Shown here one piece after another: positions 19,635 to 28,767 of a stretch of DNA of 64,000 nt. Origin of the DNA: Rhodococcus sp. X156 (GTDB taxonomy: Bacteria > Actinomycetota > Actinomycetes > Mycobacteriales > Mycobacteriaceae); the NCBI RefSeq assembly GCF_004006015.1, contig NZ_CP034766.1:3071001-3135000 (forward strand), read 5' to 3'. Numbering within the stretch: position 1 is the stretch's first letter; the number at the start of each line of letters is the position of its first letter. The notes under the pieces are model-generated. The model was not told where the DNA came from, did not search any database, and saw nothing but the letters and a program-made list of their open reading frames with translations. Both the position numbers and the translations under genes were made by a program.

Positions 19635-21317
19635 TCACGTGGTCGGAACGCGCAACCGGCTGTGCAGGACGCGAAGGTCGGTCCGCGTGGTGGCCACCTC
19701 CAGCACACGCAGCCTGGGCGAGCTCACCCCTCGGGGCGCCTCGACCAGCTCCGCAGCCAGCTCCACCAGGTCCACCCGGCGGTGGGCCACCCCGTGCGCG
19801 GCGCACAGCGCGCCCAGGTCGGTGCCGTGCGCAGTACCGAAGACCCGCTCGAAGGCACCGGCGTGCTCGGGCGCACCCTGCTCCAGCAGCCCGAAGATGC
19901 CGCCGCCGTCGTCGTTGGGCACCACGATGGTCAGGTCGGCGCGCGGCTCCTGCGGCCCGGCGAGCAGCCCCCCGCTGTCGTGCAGGAAGGTCAGGTCACC
20001 CATCAGCGCCACGGTGCGCGAGCCCGGCACGTGGTGGCCCGCGGCGTGGGCCAGCGCAGCCCCGAGAGCGGTGGACACCGTGCCGTCGATGCCGGCCACC
20101 CCGCGGTTGGCCAGCACCCGCACCCCCGGCTTGGGCAGCCCCGCGTAGGCGGCGTCGCGCACCGGGTTGGACGAGCCCAGCACCAGCAGGTCGCCCGAGC
20201 GCAGGCTGTCGGCCACCACCCGGGCCACGTGCAGTCCGGTGGCGGAGCCGGCCGCCAGCCAGGTCGTCAGCTGCTGCGCCACGTGCTGCTCGGCCGCGCT
20301 GGAGGCGCGGGCCCAGCCCTGCGTCCACTCCTGGCTGGGCGCGCCGCGAGCCACCACCCGAGTGCCCACCGAGCGAGCGGTGCCGGCGACGTCGGTCCAG
20401 GCGGTGCCCTGGGTGACCACGTGCACCGCGACGTCGTCAGCGCCGAGCAGGCTCAGCACCGGGCGGTGCAGGGTGGGCCGGCCGGTGACCACCACCTGCT
20501 GCGGGCGCAGCCGTGCCGTCGCGCCGAGCGCGAGCGGGTGCACCGGCAGCACCGGGGCGGGCGCGGAGGGCTCGGCCACCGTGGGCACCGCGGCCAGCTC
20601 GGGCAGCGCCACGGCCCCGTCGCCGGCCACCACCAGAGTGGGCACGGACAGGTCGACGTCCACGGGGGCGTCCACCCGGGCCGGGGCCACCGCCGACCAG
20701 GGCCCGCCGTCGGCGCGACCTGGCCAGGGCACCGGGCCCAGCGGCCCGTCCGGCACCAGCGGCTCGCGCAGGCCCACGTTGAGGTGCACCGGTCCGGCGT
20801 TGCCGTCGCGAGCGCCGGTGGCCGCGGCGAGCACACGGCACACCGCCGAGCGCCAGCGCGCGTTCTGCCCGGTCTCGTGCTGGGGGCCCGGGTTGTCGGT
20901 GGCCGGGCTCAGCGTCACCCCGAGGCGCACCGTGTCGCCGAACATCGCGTCTTGGCGCACGGTCTGGTTGGCCCCGGTGCCCAGCAGCTCCGGCGGCCGG
21001 TCGGCGCTGAGCACCACCAGCGGCACCCGGGAGTGCGAGGCCTCCAGCACCGCCGGGTGCAGGTTGGCCACCGCAGTGCCGGAGGTGGTGCACACCGGCA
21101 CCGGGGTGGCCGACGCGCGGGCCAGGCCCAGGGCGAGGAAGCCGGCGCTGCGCTCGTCGATGCGCACGTGCAGCCGCAGCTGCCCGGCGCGGTCGGCCTC
21201 GTGCAGCGCGTAGGACAGCGGGGCGTTGCGCGAGCCGGGGCACAGCACCGCCTCGCGCACGCCGCCACGCACCAGCTCGTCCACGAGCACCTGAGCCTGC
21301 ACGGAAGACGGATTCAC
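19635..21317 (-). CDS. menD: SEPHCHC synthase MenD
   Basis: 560-residue ThDP enzyme joining isochorismate and 2-oxoglutarate. Seen: N-terminal CPGSRNAPLSYALHE, substrate-site segment SADRPPELLGTGANQT, ThDP/Mg segments GDLTFLHDSGGLL and NDDGGGIFGLLEQG. Length normal. Start GTG at 21317 (V-NPSSVQAQV) with a CAGTCT box seven bases upstream; no Shine-Dalgarno seen. Confidence 0.95.
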   Translation of the reverse strand: MNPSSVQAQVLVDELVRGGVREAVLCPGSRNAPLSYALHEADRAGQLRLHVRIDERSAGFLALGLARASATPVPVCTTSGTAVANLHPAVLEASHSRVPLVVLSADRPPELLGTGANQTVRQDAMFGDTVRLGVTLSPATDNPGPQHETGQNARWRSAVCRVLAAATGARDGNAGPVHLNVGLREPLVPDGPLGPVPWPGRADGGPWSAVAPARVDAPVDVDLSVPTLVVAGDGAVALPELAAVPTVAEPSAPAPVLPVHPLALGATARLRPQQVVVTGRPTLHRPVLSLLGADDVAVHVVTQGTAWTDVAGTARSVGTRVVARGAPSQEWTQGWARASSAAEQHVAQQLTTWLAAGSATGLHVARVVADSLRSGDLLVLGSSNPVRDAAYAGLPKPGVRVLANRGVAGIDGTVSTALGAALAHAAGHHVPGSRTVALMGDLTFLHDSGGLLAGPQEPRADLTIVVPNDDGGGIFGLLEQGAPEHAGAFERVFGTAHGTDLGALCAAHGVAHRRVDLVELAAELVEAPRGVSSPRLRVLEVATTRTDLRVLHSRLRVPTT

Positions 21318-21324
21318 ACCAGAG

Positions 21325-21330
21325 AGACTG
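21325..21330 (-). promoter_or_regulatory. Candidate -10 box for menD
   Basis: Minus-strand CAGTCT, seven bases before the GTG, carries the A2 and T6 of the actinobacterial -10 but not the first T; weaker than its counterparts at other men genes. Confidence 0.4.
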
Positions 21331-21373
21331 GCAGAGATGGCTGGCGGCTCTGCGACGTGGCAGCGTTAGCCGG

Positions 21374-21994
21374 GTGCGAACCGACTTCGATCCCGCCGAG
21401 ACGGGCACCAGACGCTTCTACCAGCTGATGACCTCGGTGGTCGTGCCCCGGCCCATCGCCTGGGTGTCCACCCGGTCCGCGGCGGGCGTGGACAACCTGG
21501 CTCCGCACAGCTTCTTCACCGTCGCCGGGGTGGCACCGCCGGTGGTGCAATTCACCTCCGTGGGGCGCAAGGACAGCCTGCGCAACATCGAGGCCACCGG
21601 TGAGTTCGTGGTGTGCCTGACCCCCGAGCCGCTGTTCGAGCAGGTCAACGCCACCGGTACCGACTTCGACGACGACACCAGCGAGTTCGACACGGTGGGC
21701 CTGGTCCGCGAGCCCAGCCGCACCGTGGCCCCGCCGCGGGTGGCGTCCTCACCGGTGGCGCTGGAGTGCCGGCTGCGGCAGGTGGTGGAGGTGGGCAGCT
21801 GCTTCCTCGTGCTGGGCGACGTGCTGCACGCCGCGGTGCACACCGAGACCCTGGGCGAGGACGGGTTGCCCACGCTGGACCGGCTGGCGCCGCTGAGCCG
21901 GCTGGGCCGCGACGAGTGGGGGGCACCGCCGCAGGTCCGCGAGATCACCCGCATCCCCGTGGAGCAGTGGCCGGGCCACTACCGGAAGGGGTGA
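21374..21994 (+). CDS. Flavin reductase-like FMN-binding protein
   Basis: 206 residues, flavin-reductase-like (DIM6/NTAB, split beta-barrel) family. Seen: LMTSVVVPRPIAWVST, LAPHSFFTVAGVAPPVVQFTS and DSLRNIEATGEFVV, the FMN-binding core. Members reduce flavin with NAD(P)H or bind FMN; the partner is unknown. GTG start at 21374, head to head with menD 56 bp away. Its TGA shares one base with the ATG of the downstream transporter gene, so the two are probably one transcript. Confidence 0.82.
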   Translation: MRTDFDPAETGTRRFYQLMTSVVVPRPIAWVSTRSAAGVDNLAPHSFFTVAGVAPPVVQFTSVGRKDSLRNIEATGEFVVCLTPEPLFEQVNATGTDFDDDTSEFDTVGLVREPSRTVAPPRVASSPVALECRLRQVVEVGSCFLVLGDVLHAAVHTETLGEDGLPTLDRLAPLSRLGRDEWGAPPQVREITRIPVEQWPGHYRKG

Positions 21995-23133
21995 TGCCCC
22001 GCCGCGGGCAGCAGGGGTCCGCTCCAGCACGCTGGTGGGCGGTGATCCGGCGCTGGCTGCCGCTGGCCGTGGCGACGGCTGCGGTGGTGGCGGGCCTGGC
22101 GCTGCTGGGGGTGCCGTCGCCGGCGCTGGTGGGCGCGCTGCTGGTGGGCATCGTCTTCGCCCTGGGCGGGCACGCCCCCGCCCCGGTGCCGTCCTGGGCG
22201 ATGCGCGGGGCGCAGGCCGTCCTCGGCGTGGTGATCGGCGCGCTGGTGCGCAGCGAAACCTTGGTGGCGGTGGGCCACTCCTGGCTGCCGGTGCTCGGGG
22301 TGAGCCTGGCCACCCTGGCGCTGAGCGTGGGCGGCGGGCTGCTGCTGGGGCTGCACCGCGACGTGGACCCGCTCACCGGGTCGCTGGCGCTCACCGCCGG
22401 CGGCGCCTCCGGGCTCACCGCGATCAGCCGGGAGCTGGGCGCCGACGACCGGGTGGTGGCCGTGGTGCAGTACCTGCGGGTGGTGCTGGTGATCGCGCTG
22501 ATGCCGCTGGCCGTCGCGGTGGTGTTCCACCCCGGTGGTGGCGCCCAGCCGGAGGCTGCCGCAGGTGCCCCCTGGTACCTGGACGTGGCGTTCCTGGTGG
22601 TGTGCTGCGCGGTGGGGCTGCCGCTGGGTCGGCTGGCGCACCTGCCGGCGGGTGCGCTGCTGGGCCCGCTGGCCGTGGCTGCAGTGCTCACGGTGGCCGG
22701 CTGGTCGTTCGACGCCACCGCCCCGGCCGCGCTGGCGGTGCTGGCCTACGTGGTGATCGGCCTGCAGGCGGGCCTGCGCTTCACCCGGCAGAGCCTGCAG
22801 CAGATCCGGCGCATCCTGCCGCTGGCGGTGCTGCTCATCGGGGTGGTGCTGCTGGCCTGCGCGGCGCTGGGTGCCCTGCTGGCCGAGCTGGCCGGGGTCA
22901 GCCAGCTCACCGGCTACCTGGCCACCACCCCGGGCGGGCTCTACGCGGTGCTGGCCACCGCGCGCGACGGCGGGGGGGACGTCACCTTCGTCCTCGCCGT
23001 GCAGGTGGTGCGGGTGGTGCTCATGCTCGCCGTCGCTCCGGCCCTGGCTCGGGGGCTCGCGCGGCTGCTCAGGCCACCCCCGGCGGGGGCCACGCCGGGT
23101 GGCCCGCCGCCAGCCGGGCGTGGGCGCGACTGA
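21994..23133 (+). CDS. AbrB-family (PF05145-type) membrane protein
   Basis: 379 residues with about ten hydrophobic helices arranged as two similar halves, each with a glycine-rich loop (GSLALTAGGASGLTAISRELGADD in the first, TPGGLYAVLATARDGGGDV in the second). This is the duplicated AbrB/ammonia-monooxygenase-like membrane family, thought to be transporters and unrelated to the AbrB DNA-binding fold. Substrate unknown. It is translationally coupled to the flavin-reductase-like gene and ends 65 bp inside the oppositely oriented menC. Confidence 0.8.
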   Translation: MPRRGQQGSAPARWWAVIRRWLPLAVATAAVVAGLALLGVPSPALVGALLVGIVFALGGHAPAPVPSWAMRGAQAVLGVVIGALVRSETLVAVGHSWLPVLGVSLATLALSVGGGLLLGLHRDVDPLTGSLALTAGGASGLTAISRELGADDRVVAVVQYLRVVLVIALMPLAVAVVFHPGGGAQPEAAAGAPWYLDVAFLVVCCAVGLPLGRLAHLPAGALLGPLAVAAVLTVAGWSFDATAPAALAVLAYVVIGLQAGLRFTRQSLQQIRRILPLAVLLIGVVLLACAALGALLAELAGVSQLTGYLATTPGGLYAVLATARDGGGDVTFVLAVQVVRVVLMLAVAPALARGLARLLRPPPAGATPGGPPPAGRGRD

Positions 23134-24121
23134 TCCGCTCCCGCCACCAGTGCTCGCGGTCGGGGGCCACCGCCAGCGCCTGCAGCCGGTCGAGGTCGGG
23201 GTGCACCGAGCGCACCGGCAGCACCCCGCCCACCGGGCGCACCGGCGCGGTGACGTCCTCGGTGAGCAGTCCGCCGGTGGCCAGCCCGCAGGCGTGCTCC
23301 AGGTCCGGCAGCGCCGCCGCCGCCGCCAGGCCGGCGCCGATGCCCACCGCGGAGTCCAGCGCGCTGGAGACCACCACCGGCAGCCCGTGCTCGCGCCGCA
23401 GCACCCTCGCCAGGGCCAGCACCCGCCGCATCCCGCCCAGCGGCGGCACCTTGAGCACGGCCACGTCGGCCGCGCCGGCCTGCGCCACCCGCAGCGGGTC
23501 CTCGGCCCGGCGGATGCTCTCGTCGGCAGCCACCGGCACGTCGGCACCGGCCGCGCGCAGGCGCACCCGCAGGTCGGCCAGCTCCGCCACGCTGGCGCAG
23601 GGCTGCTCGGCGTACTCCAGCGGACCCTGCTCGTGCAGCGCCACCAGTGCGCCCAGCGCCTCGTGCGGAGCCCAGCCGCCGTTGGCGTCCACCCGCACGG
23701 TGGGCACCAGCCGGCGCACCGCCGCCACCCGGGCCAGGTCGTCGGCCAGGGCCTGCCCGCGCTCGGCCACCTTGACCTTGGCGGTGGTGCAGCCGGGGAA
23801 GCGTGCGAGCACCGCGGGCACCTGCTCGGCCGGCACCGCGGGCACGGTGGCGTTGACCGTCACCTGCTCGCGCAGCGCCGGCGGCGGGCCCCACCACGCG
23901 GACTCCAGGGCGGCGGCCAGCCACCACGCCGACTCCGCGTCGTCGTACTCGGTGAACGGGGCGAACTCCCCCCAGCCAGCGGGCCCGCGCAGCAGCGACA
24001 CCTCCCGCACGTCGATCCCGCGGAAGCGCACCTGCAGCGGCAGCGCCACCACGTGCAGCTGCGCGACCACCTCGTCCAGGCTGGGCAGTGGCACGGCACT
24101 CGGAGAGACGGCGCTCGACAT
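23069..24121 (-). CDS. menC: o-Succinylbenzoate synthase
   Basis: 350-residue enolase-superfamily dehydratase making o-succinylbenzoate. Catalytic residues in order: lysine pair in TAKVKVAE, metal ligands in RVDANGGW, EYAEQPC and AADESIRR, and the second-side lysine in VLKVPPLGG. The ATG at 24121 (MSSAVSPSAV) is chosen; ATGs 3 and 6 codons upstream are alternatives. Its last 65 bp overlap the 3' end of the AbrB-type gene on the other strand. Confidence 0.93.
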   Translation of the reverse strand: MSSAVSPSAVPLPSLDEVVAQLHVVALPLQVRFRGIDVREVSLLRGPAGWGEFAPFTEYDDAESAWWLAAALESAWWGPPPALREQVTVNATVPAVPAEQVPAVLARFPGCTTAKVKVAERGQALADDLARVAAVRRLVPTVRVDANGGWAPHEALGALVALHEQGPLEYAEQPCASVAELADLRVRLRAAGADVPVAADESIRRAEDPLRVAQAGAADVAVLKVPPLGGMRRVLALARVLRREHGLPVVVSSALDSAVGIGAGLAAAAALPDLEHACGLATGGLLTEDVTAPVRPVGGVLPVRSVHPDLDRLQALAVAPDREHWWRERISRAHARLAAGHPAWPPPGVA

Positions 24122-24191
24122 GCCCCTCATCCTGCCCATCCGGCGGCGCTGACGGGTGCTGTGGGCCGGAAACCCGGCGGCGGCCCCGAAC

Positions 24192-24197
24192 TAGGGT
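24192..24197 (+). promoter_or_regulatory. -10 box of a leaderless promoter for menB
   Basis: TAGGGT, seven bases before the ATG at 24205, fits TANNNT. An in-frame ATG at 24199 lies only one base after the box, so 24205 is the better start. Confidence 0.55.
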
Positions 24198-24204
24198 GAT
24201 GGCC

Positions 24205-25098
24205 ATGACCTTCGACCCCAGCGTGTGGCGCACGGTGCCCGGCTTCGACGACCTCACCGACATCACCTACCACCGGCACGTCACCGACGGGACCGTCCGC
24301 GTCGCCTTCGACCGGCCCGAGGTGCGCAACGCCTTCCGGCCGCACACCGTGGACGAGCTCTACCGCGCCCTGGACCACGCCCGGATGACCTCCGACGTGG
24401 GCTGCGTGCTGCTCACCGGCAACGGCCCCAGCCCCAAGGACGGCGGGTGGGCGTTCTGCTCCGGCGGCGACCAGCGCATCCGGGGCCGCAGCGGCTACCA
24501 GTACGCCGGCGGTGACACCGCGGAGACGGTGGACCCCGCCCGCGCCGGCCGGCTGCACATCCTGGAGGTGCAGCGGCTCATCCGCTTCATGCCCAAGGTG
24601 GTCATCGCGGTGGTCAACGGCTGGGCGGCCGGCGGCGGGCACAGCCTGCACGTGGTGTGCGACCTGACCCTGGCCAGCCGCGAGCACGCCCGGTTCAAGC
24701 AGACCGATGCCGACGTGGGCAGCTTCGACGGCGGCTACGGCTCGGCGTACCTGGCCAAGCTGGTGGGGCAGAAGAACGCGCGGGAGATCTTCCACCTGGG
24801 GCGGGCCTACACCGGGGAGCAGATGCAGCGGATGGGCGCGGTGAACGAGGTGGTCGACCACGCCGAGCTGGAGGCCACCGCCATCCAGTGGGGCGCGGAG
24901 ATCAACGGCAAGTCCCCCACCGCGCAGCGGATGCTGAAGTACGCGTTCAACCTCCCCGACGACGGGTTGGTGGGCCAGCAGCTCTTCGCCGGCGAGGCCA
25001 CCCGGCTCGCCTACATGACCGACGAGGCCGTGGAGGGCCGGGACTCCTTCCTGGAGAAGCGCGACCCGGACTGGTCGCCCTACCCCTGGTACTTCTGA
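24205..25098 (+). CDS. menB: 1,4-Dihydroxy-2-naphthoyl-CoA synthase
   Basis: 297-residue crotonase-fold enzyme closing the naphthoquinone ring. Seen: FDRPEVRNAFRPHTVDELY, the oxyanion-hole region WAFCSGGDQRIRG, RLIRFMPKVVIAVVNGWAAGGG, and ADVGSFDGGYGSAYLAK with the catalytic aspartate. C-terminal EKRDPDWSPYPWYF is typical of MenB. It leads a short operon with the VOC gene and menE. Confidence 0.96.
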   Translation: MTFDPSVWRTVPGFDDLTDITYHRHVTDGTVRVAFDRPEVRNAFRPHTVDELYRALDHARMTSDVGCVLLTGNGPSPKDGGWAFCSGGDQRIRGRSGYQYAGGDTAETVDPARAGRLHILEVQRLIRFMPKVVIAVVNGWAAGGGHSLHVVCDLTLASREHARFKQTDADVGSFDGGYGSAYLAKLVGQKNAREIFHLGRAYTGEQMQRMGAVNEVVDHAELEATAIQWGAEINGKSPTAQRMLKYAFNLPDDGLVGQQLFAGEATRLAYMTDEAVEGRDSFLEKRDPDWSPYPWYF

Positions 25099-25138
25099 GC
25101 ACCCCGACACCGCTCACCACCTGAAAGGTGTTGCCGTA

Positions 25139-25525
25139 GTGGAGATCCTGAACAGCCGCATCATCCTGCGCCCGGCCGACCCGGAGGCGTCGGTGCGCTT
25201 CTACCGCGACACCCTGGGCCTGGCCATCGGCCGGGAGTTTCCCGGCGGCACGGTGTTCTACCTGGGCCAGGGCCTGCTGGAGGTCTCCGGGCACGGCTCG
25301 GACACCGACCGGCAGGGCTCGGCCAGCACGGTGGTGTGGCTGCAGGTGCGTGACCTGGCCGCCACGGCCGCCGAGCTGGCCGAGAAGGGGGTGACCATCG
25401 ACCGCGAGCCCCGGCAGGAGCCGTGGGGGCTGCACGAGATGTGGGTGCGCGACCCAGACGGGGTGCGGCTGGTCTTCGTCGAGGTTCCCGCCGACCACCC
25501 GCTGCGGCGCGACACCCGCTCGTGA
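25139..25525 (+). CDS. VOC (glyoxalase/bleomycin resistance) family protein
   Basis: 128-residue single VOC module. Seen: paired beta-alpha-beta units, SRIILRPADPEASVRFYRDT at the N-terminus and WGLHEMWVRDPDGVRLVFVE at the C-terminus, with candidate metal ligands His and Glu. Function unknown; VOC proteins include isomerases, dioxygenases and binding proteins. The GTG at 25139 has aggtg eight bases before it. Its TGA overlaps the GTG of menE, so it is translated within the menaquinone operon, 40 bp after menB. Confidence 0.85.
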   Translation: MEILNSRIILRPADPEASVRFYRDTLGLAIGREFPGGTVFYLGQGLLEVSGHGSDTDRQGSASTVVWLQVRDLAATAAELAEKGVTIDREPRQEPWGLHEMWVRDPDGVRLVFVEVPADHPLRRDTRS

Positions 25526-26682
25526 CCCACCCGCTGCGGGCGCTGCCGGTCCCCGGTGGGGCCGCGGTGCTCGACCTGCTGCCGGTGCTGGCCGCGGCGC
25601 TGCAGGGTGCCGGCCCCGCCTGGCTGCCCGTCCCCGCCGGAGACGCGCGGGAGACCGCCCGGCTGGCCGGGGCGCTGGCGGTGGACACCCCCATCGCCGA
25701 GGAGGTGGCGCTGGTGATGGCCACCTCCGGCTCCACCGGCACCCCCAAGGGCGCGATGCTCTCCGCCGCGGCGCTGCGGGCCAGCGGCGCCGCCACCCAC
25801 GACCGCCTCGGCGGGCCCGGCTCGTGGCTGCTCGCCCTGGCCCCGCACCACGTGGCCGGCATGCAGGTGCTGCTGCGCAGCGTGCTGGCCGGCACCACCC
25901 CCACCGTGCTGCCCACCGCCGACGGGTTCGACCCCGCGCTGCTGCCCCCCGCAGTGGCGGCCATGGCCCCCGGACGCCGCTACACCTCTCTGGTGCCCAC
26001 CCAGCTGGTGCGGGCGCTGGAGCACCCCGAGGCCACCGCCGCGCTGGCCGAGCTGGACGCGGTGCTGCTGGGCGGTGCCGCCACTCCCCCGGCGCTGCGC
26101 ACCGCCGCCGAGCAGGCGGGCATCACCGTGGTGCTCACCTACGGGATGAGCGAGACCTGCGGCGGCTGCGTCTACGACGGGGTGCCGCTGACCGGCGTGC
26201 GGGTGCGCATCGAGGACGGCCGGGTGCTGCTCGGCGGCGCACCGCTGGCCCTGGGTTACCGCAACCAGCCCGAGCACCCCGCGTTCGCCGAGCGCGGCTG
26301 GTTCCGCACCGACGACGCCGGCACCCTCACCGACGGCGTGCTCACCGTGCACGGGCGCCTGGACGACGCCATCACCACCGGCGGGCTCACCGTGCTGCCG
26401 CAGGTGGTGGAGGCGGCGCTGGCCACCCACCCGGGCGTGCGAGAGTGCGCAGTGGTGGGCGTGCCCGACGAGCAGTGGGGCCAGCGGGTGGTGGCGGTGG
26501 TGGTGCCGCACAACCCGGCGGCCGCGCCCACCCTGGCCGAGGTGCGCGCCCACGTGGCGCTGACGCTGGACCCCACCGCCGCCCCCAAGCAGCTACACCT
26601 GGTGAGCGCGCTGCCGCTGCGCGGGCCCGGCAAGGTGGACCGGCGCGGCCTCGCCGACCAGCTGGGCGCGACCGAGCACTAG
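25522..26682 (+). CDS. menE: o-Succinylbenzoate-CoA ligase
   Basis: 386-residue ANL-superfamily adenylating enzyme. Seen: P-loop TSGSTGTPKGAML at about 70, YGMSETCGGCVYDG, adenylate-binding GWFRTDDAGT, hinge GRLDDAITTGG, and the C-terminal catalytic lysine in GPGKVDRRGL. Short for the superfamily because the N-terminal part is compact, as in actinobacterial MenE. GTG start overlapping the VOC stop (GTGA). Confidence 0.93.
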   Translation: MTHPLRALPVPGGAAVLDLLPVLAAALQGAGPAWLPVPAGDARETARLAGALAVDTPIAEEVALVMATSGSTGTPKGAMLSAAALRASGAATHDRLGGPGSWLLALAPHHVAGMQVLLRSVLAGTTPTVLPTADGFDPALLPPAVAAMAPGRRYTSLVPTQLVRALEHPEATAALAELDAVLLGGAATPPALRTAAEQAGITVVLTYGMSETCGGCVYDGVPLTGVRVRIEDGRVLLGGAPLALGYRNQPEHPAFAERGWFRTDDAGTLTDGVLTVHGRLDDAITTGGLTVLPQVVEAALATHPGVRECAVVGVPDEQWGQRVVAVVVPHNPAAAPTLAEVRAHVALTLDPTAAPKQLHLVSALPLRGPGKVDRRGLADQLGATEH

Positions 26683-26724
26683 CCCCCAGGCGGACAGGGG
26701 ACGCGGACCGTCGGCGCCGCCTGA

Positions 26725-26730
26725 GAGAAT
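26725..26730 (+). promoter_or_regulatory. -10 box of a leaderless promoter for menA
   Basis: GAGAAT six bases before the ATG at 26737, with a TGA just upstream of the hexamer. It has the A2 and T6 of the -10. No Shine-Dalgarno is present. Confidence 0.55.
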
Positions 26731-26736
26731 CAGCCC

Positions 26737-27621
26737 ATGGCCACCACTGCTGAATGGATCGAGGGGGCCCGTCCCCGCACCCTGCCCAACGCGATCGCAC
26801 CGGTGATCGTGGGAACCGGTGCCGCGGCGGCGCTCGGGCACGACGGCGCGCCGGGTGCGGTCTGGTGGAAGGCGCTGCTGGCCCTGGTGGTGGCGCTGGC
26901 GCTGATCATCGGCGTGAACTTCGCCAACGACTACTCCGACGGCATCCGCGGCACCGACGACGAGCGGGTGGGCCCGCTGCGCCTGGTGGGATCCAAGGTC
27001 GCCAGCCCGCGTGCGGTGAAGCTGGCCGCCCTGGCATGCTTCGCCGTCGCCGGCGTGGCCGGCCTCGCCCTGGCCCTGTCCAGCGCCTGGTGGCTGATCA
27101 TCGTGGGCGCGTTCTGCATCGCCGGCGCCTGGTACTACACCGGTGGCAAGAACCCGTACGGCTACAGCGGTTTTGGCGAGATCTCGGTGTTCGTGTACTT
27201 CGGGCTGATCGCCGTGCTGGGCACCCAGTACGTGCAGGCGGAGCGCATCGACTGGGTGGGGGTGCTCGCAGCCGTGGCGGTCGGCGCCTTCTCCAGCGCC
27301 GTGCTGGTGGCCAACAACCTGCGCGACATCGCCTCCGACACCGTCGCCGGCAAGCGCACCCTGGCCGTGCGGCTGGGCGACCCGGGCACCCGCGGGCTGC
27401 ACGCCGCGCTGCTGGCCGTGCCCTTCCTGGTCAGCGTGGCGCTGGCCTTCGCCACCCCGTGGGCGCTGGTGGGCGTGCTGGCGCTGCCGCTGGCGTGGAA
27501 GGCCAACGCCCCGGTGCGGCAGCGGGCGATGGGGCTGGCGCTGATCCCTGCGCTGCGCGACACCGGCCTGGCCATGCTGGCGTGGTCGGTGCTCACCGGG
27601 CTGGCGCTCGGCCTCGCCTGA
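26737..27621 (+). CDS. menA: 1,4-Dihydroxy-2-naphthoate polyprenyltransferase
   Basis: 294-residue UbiA-type membrane prenyltransferase that attaches the isoprenoid tail to DHNA. Seen: two Asp-rich Mg-diphosphate motifs, [20 protein letters not shown] (about 67-86) and [20 protein letters not shown] (about 193-212), within eight or nine hydrophobic helices. 54 bp after menE, so it may also be read from the menB transcript. Convergent with the following PLP gene. Confidence 0.95.
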   Translation: MATTAEWIEGARPRTLPNAIAPVIVGTGAAAALGHDGAPGAVWWKALLALVVALALIIGVNFANDYSDGIRGTDDERVGPLRLVGSKVASPRAVKLAALACFAVAGVAGLALALSSAWWLIIVGAFCIAGAWYYTGGKNPYGYSGFGEISVFVYFGLIAVLGTQYVQAERIDWVGVLAAVAVGAFSSAVLVANNLRDIASDTVAGKRTLAVRLGDPGTRGLHAALLAVPFLVSVALAFATPWALVGVLALPLAWKANAPVRQRAMGLALIPALRDTGLAMLAWSVLTGLALGLA

Positions 27622-27654
27622 CGGTCCGGCGCACTCCCGCCTGCTCGGTTCCGG

Positions 27655-28764
27655 TCAGCGCGGCCAGGCTCCCGTGCTGGTGAACTCCGCCAGCTGCGCC
27701 GTCGCCGGGCCCAGGTCGAGGCCCTCGGCGGCCACCCAGTCGTCGTCGAAGTAGGTGGCGGCGTAGCGCTCGCCGGCGTCGCACAGCAGGGTCACCACGC
27801 TGCCGCGCTGGCCGCGCTCCACCATGTCCGCCACGAGGCTGAACGCGCCCCACAGGTTGGTGCCGGTGGATCCGCCCACGCGGCGGCCCAGGGCGCGGCT
27901 GGCGTGCCGGGCGGCGGCGATGGAGCAGGCGTCGGGCACTCGCTCCATGCGGTCGATCACCTGCCCGACGAAGGACGGCTCCACCCGGGGGCGACCGATG
28001 CCCTCGATGCGGGAGCCACCCGCGCGGACCAGCTCCGGCTGGTCGCTGCGCCAGGCGTCGAAGAACACCGAGCCCTCCGGGTCGACGACACACAGCCGGG
28101 TGGCCAGCCGCCGGTAGCGCACGTAGCGGCCGATGGTGGCGCTGGTGCCGCCGGTGCCCGCGCCCACCACCACCCAGGTGGGCACCGGGTGCTCCTCCAG
28201 CCGCATCTGGGTGAAGATCGACTCCGCGATGTTGTTGTTTCCCCGCCAGTCGGTGGCCCGCTCGGCGTGGGTGAACTGGTCCATGAAGTGCCCGCCGCCG
28301 CGGGTCGCGCTCTCCTGCGCCAGCCGGTGCGACTCCGCGTAGAGGGTGGACGGGTCCGACACCAGGTGGCAGCGGCCGCCCTGCTCCTCGATCAGCGCCA
28401 GCTTGGCGGGGCTGGTGCGGGCGGGCACCACCGCGACGAAGGGCAGTCCCAACAGCTTGGCGAAGTAGGCCTCGCTGATGGCGGTGGAGCCGGAGGACGC
28501 CTCGATGACGGTGGTGCCCTCGCCGACCCAGCCGTTGCAGATGGAGTACAGGAACAGCGACCGGGCCAGGCGGTGCTTGAGGCTGCCGGTCGGGTGGGTG
28601 GACTCGTCCTTCAGGTACAGCTGCACGCCCCACTCCTCGGGCAGCGGGTAGCGCAGCAGGTGGGTGTCGGCGCTGCGCTGGGCGTCGGCCTCCAGCAGCC
28701 GCACGGCGTTGTCCACCCACGCCCGGGAGGCGGAGCGGTCGACGACCTCCGCGGCCTCGGCCAT
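27655..28764 (-). CDS. PLP-dependent cysteine synthase family protein (Cds1-like)
   Basis: 369-residue fold-type II PLP enzyme. Seen: PLP lysine in [15 protein letters not shown] (about residue 64), substrate loop [13 protein letters not shown], phosphate-binding [15 protein letters not shown], and [12 protein letters not shown]. The long C-terminal half and overall pattern resemble mycobacterial Cds1, an L-cysteine desulfhydrase releasing H2S, rather than biosynthetic CysK. That assignment is by recollection of the family. It starts 3 bp after the DUF4229 gene ends, so the two are one operon. Confidence 0.72.
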   Translation of the reverse strand: MAEAAEVVDRSASRAWVDNAVRLLEADAQRSADTHLLRYPLPEEWGVQLYLKDESTHPTGSLKHRLARSLFLYSICNGWVGEGTTVIEASSGSTAISEAYFAKLLGLPFVAVVPARTSPAKLALIEEQGGRCHLVSDPSTLYAESHRLAQESATRGGGHFMDQFTHAERATDWRGNNNIAESIFTQMRLEEHPVPTWVVVGAGTGGTSATIGRYVRYRRLATRLCVVDPEGSVFFDAWRSDQPELVRAGGSRIEGIGRPRVEPSFVGQVIDRMERVPDACSIAAARHASRALGRRVGGSTGTNLWGAFSLVADMVERGQRGSVVTLLCDAGERYAATYFDDDWVAAEGLDLGPATAQLAEFTSTGAWPR

Positions 28765-28767
28765 CGC

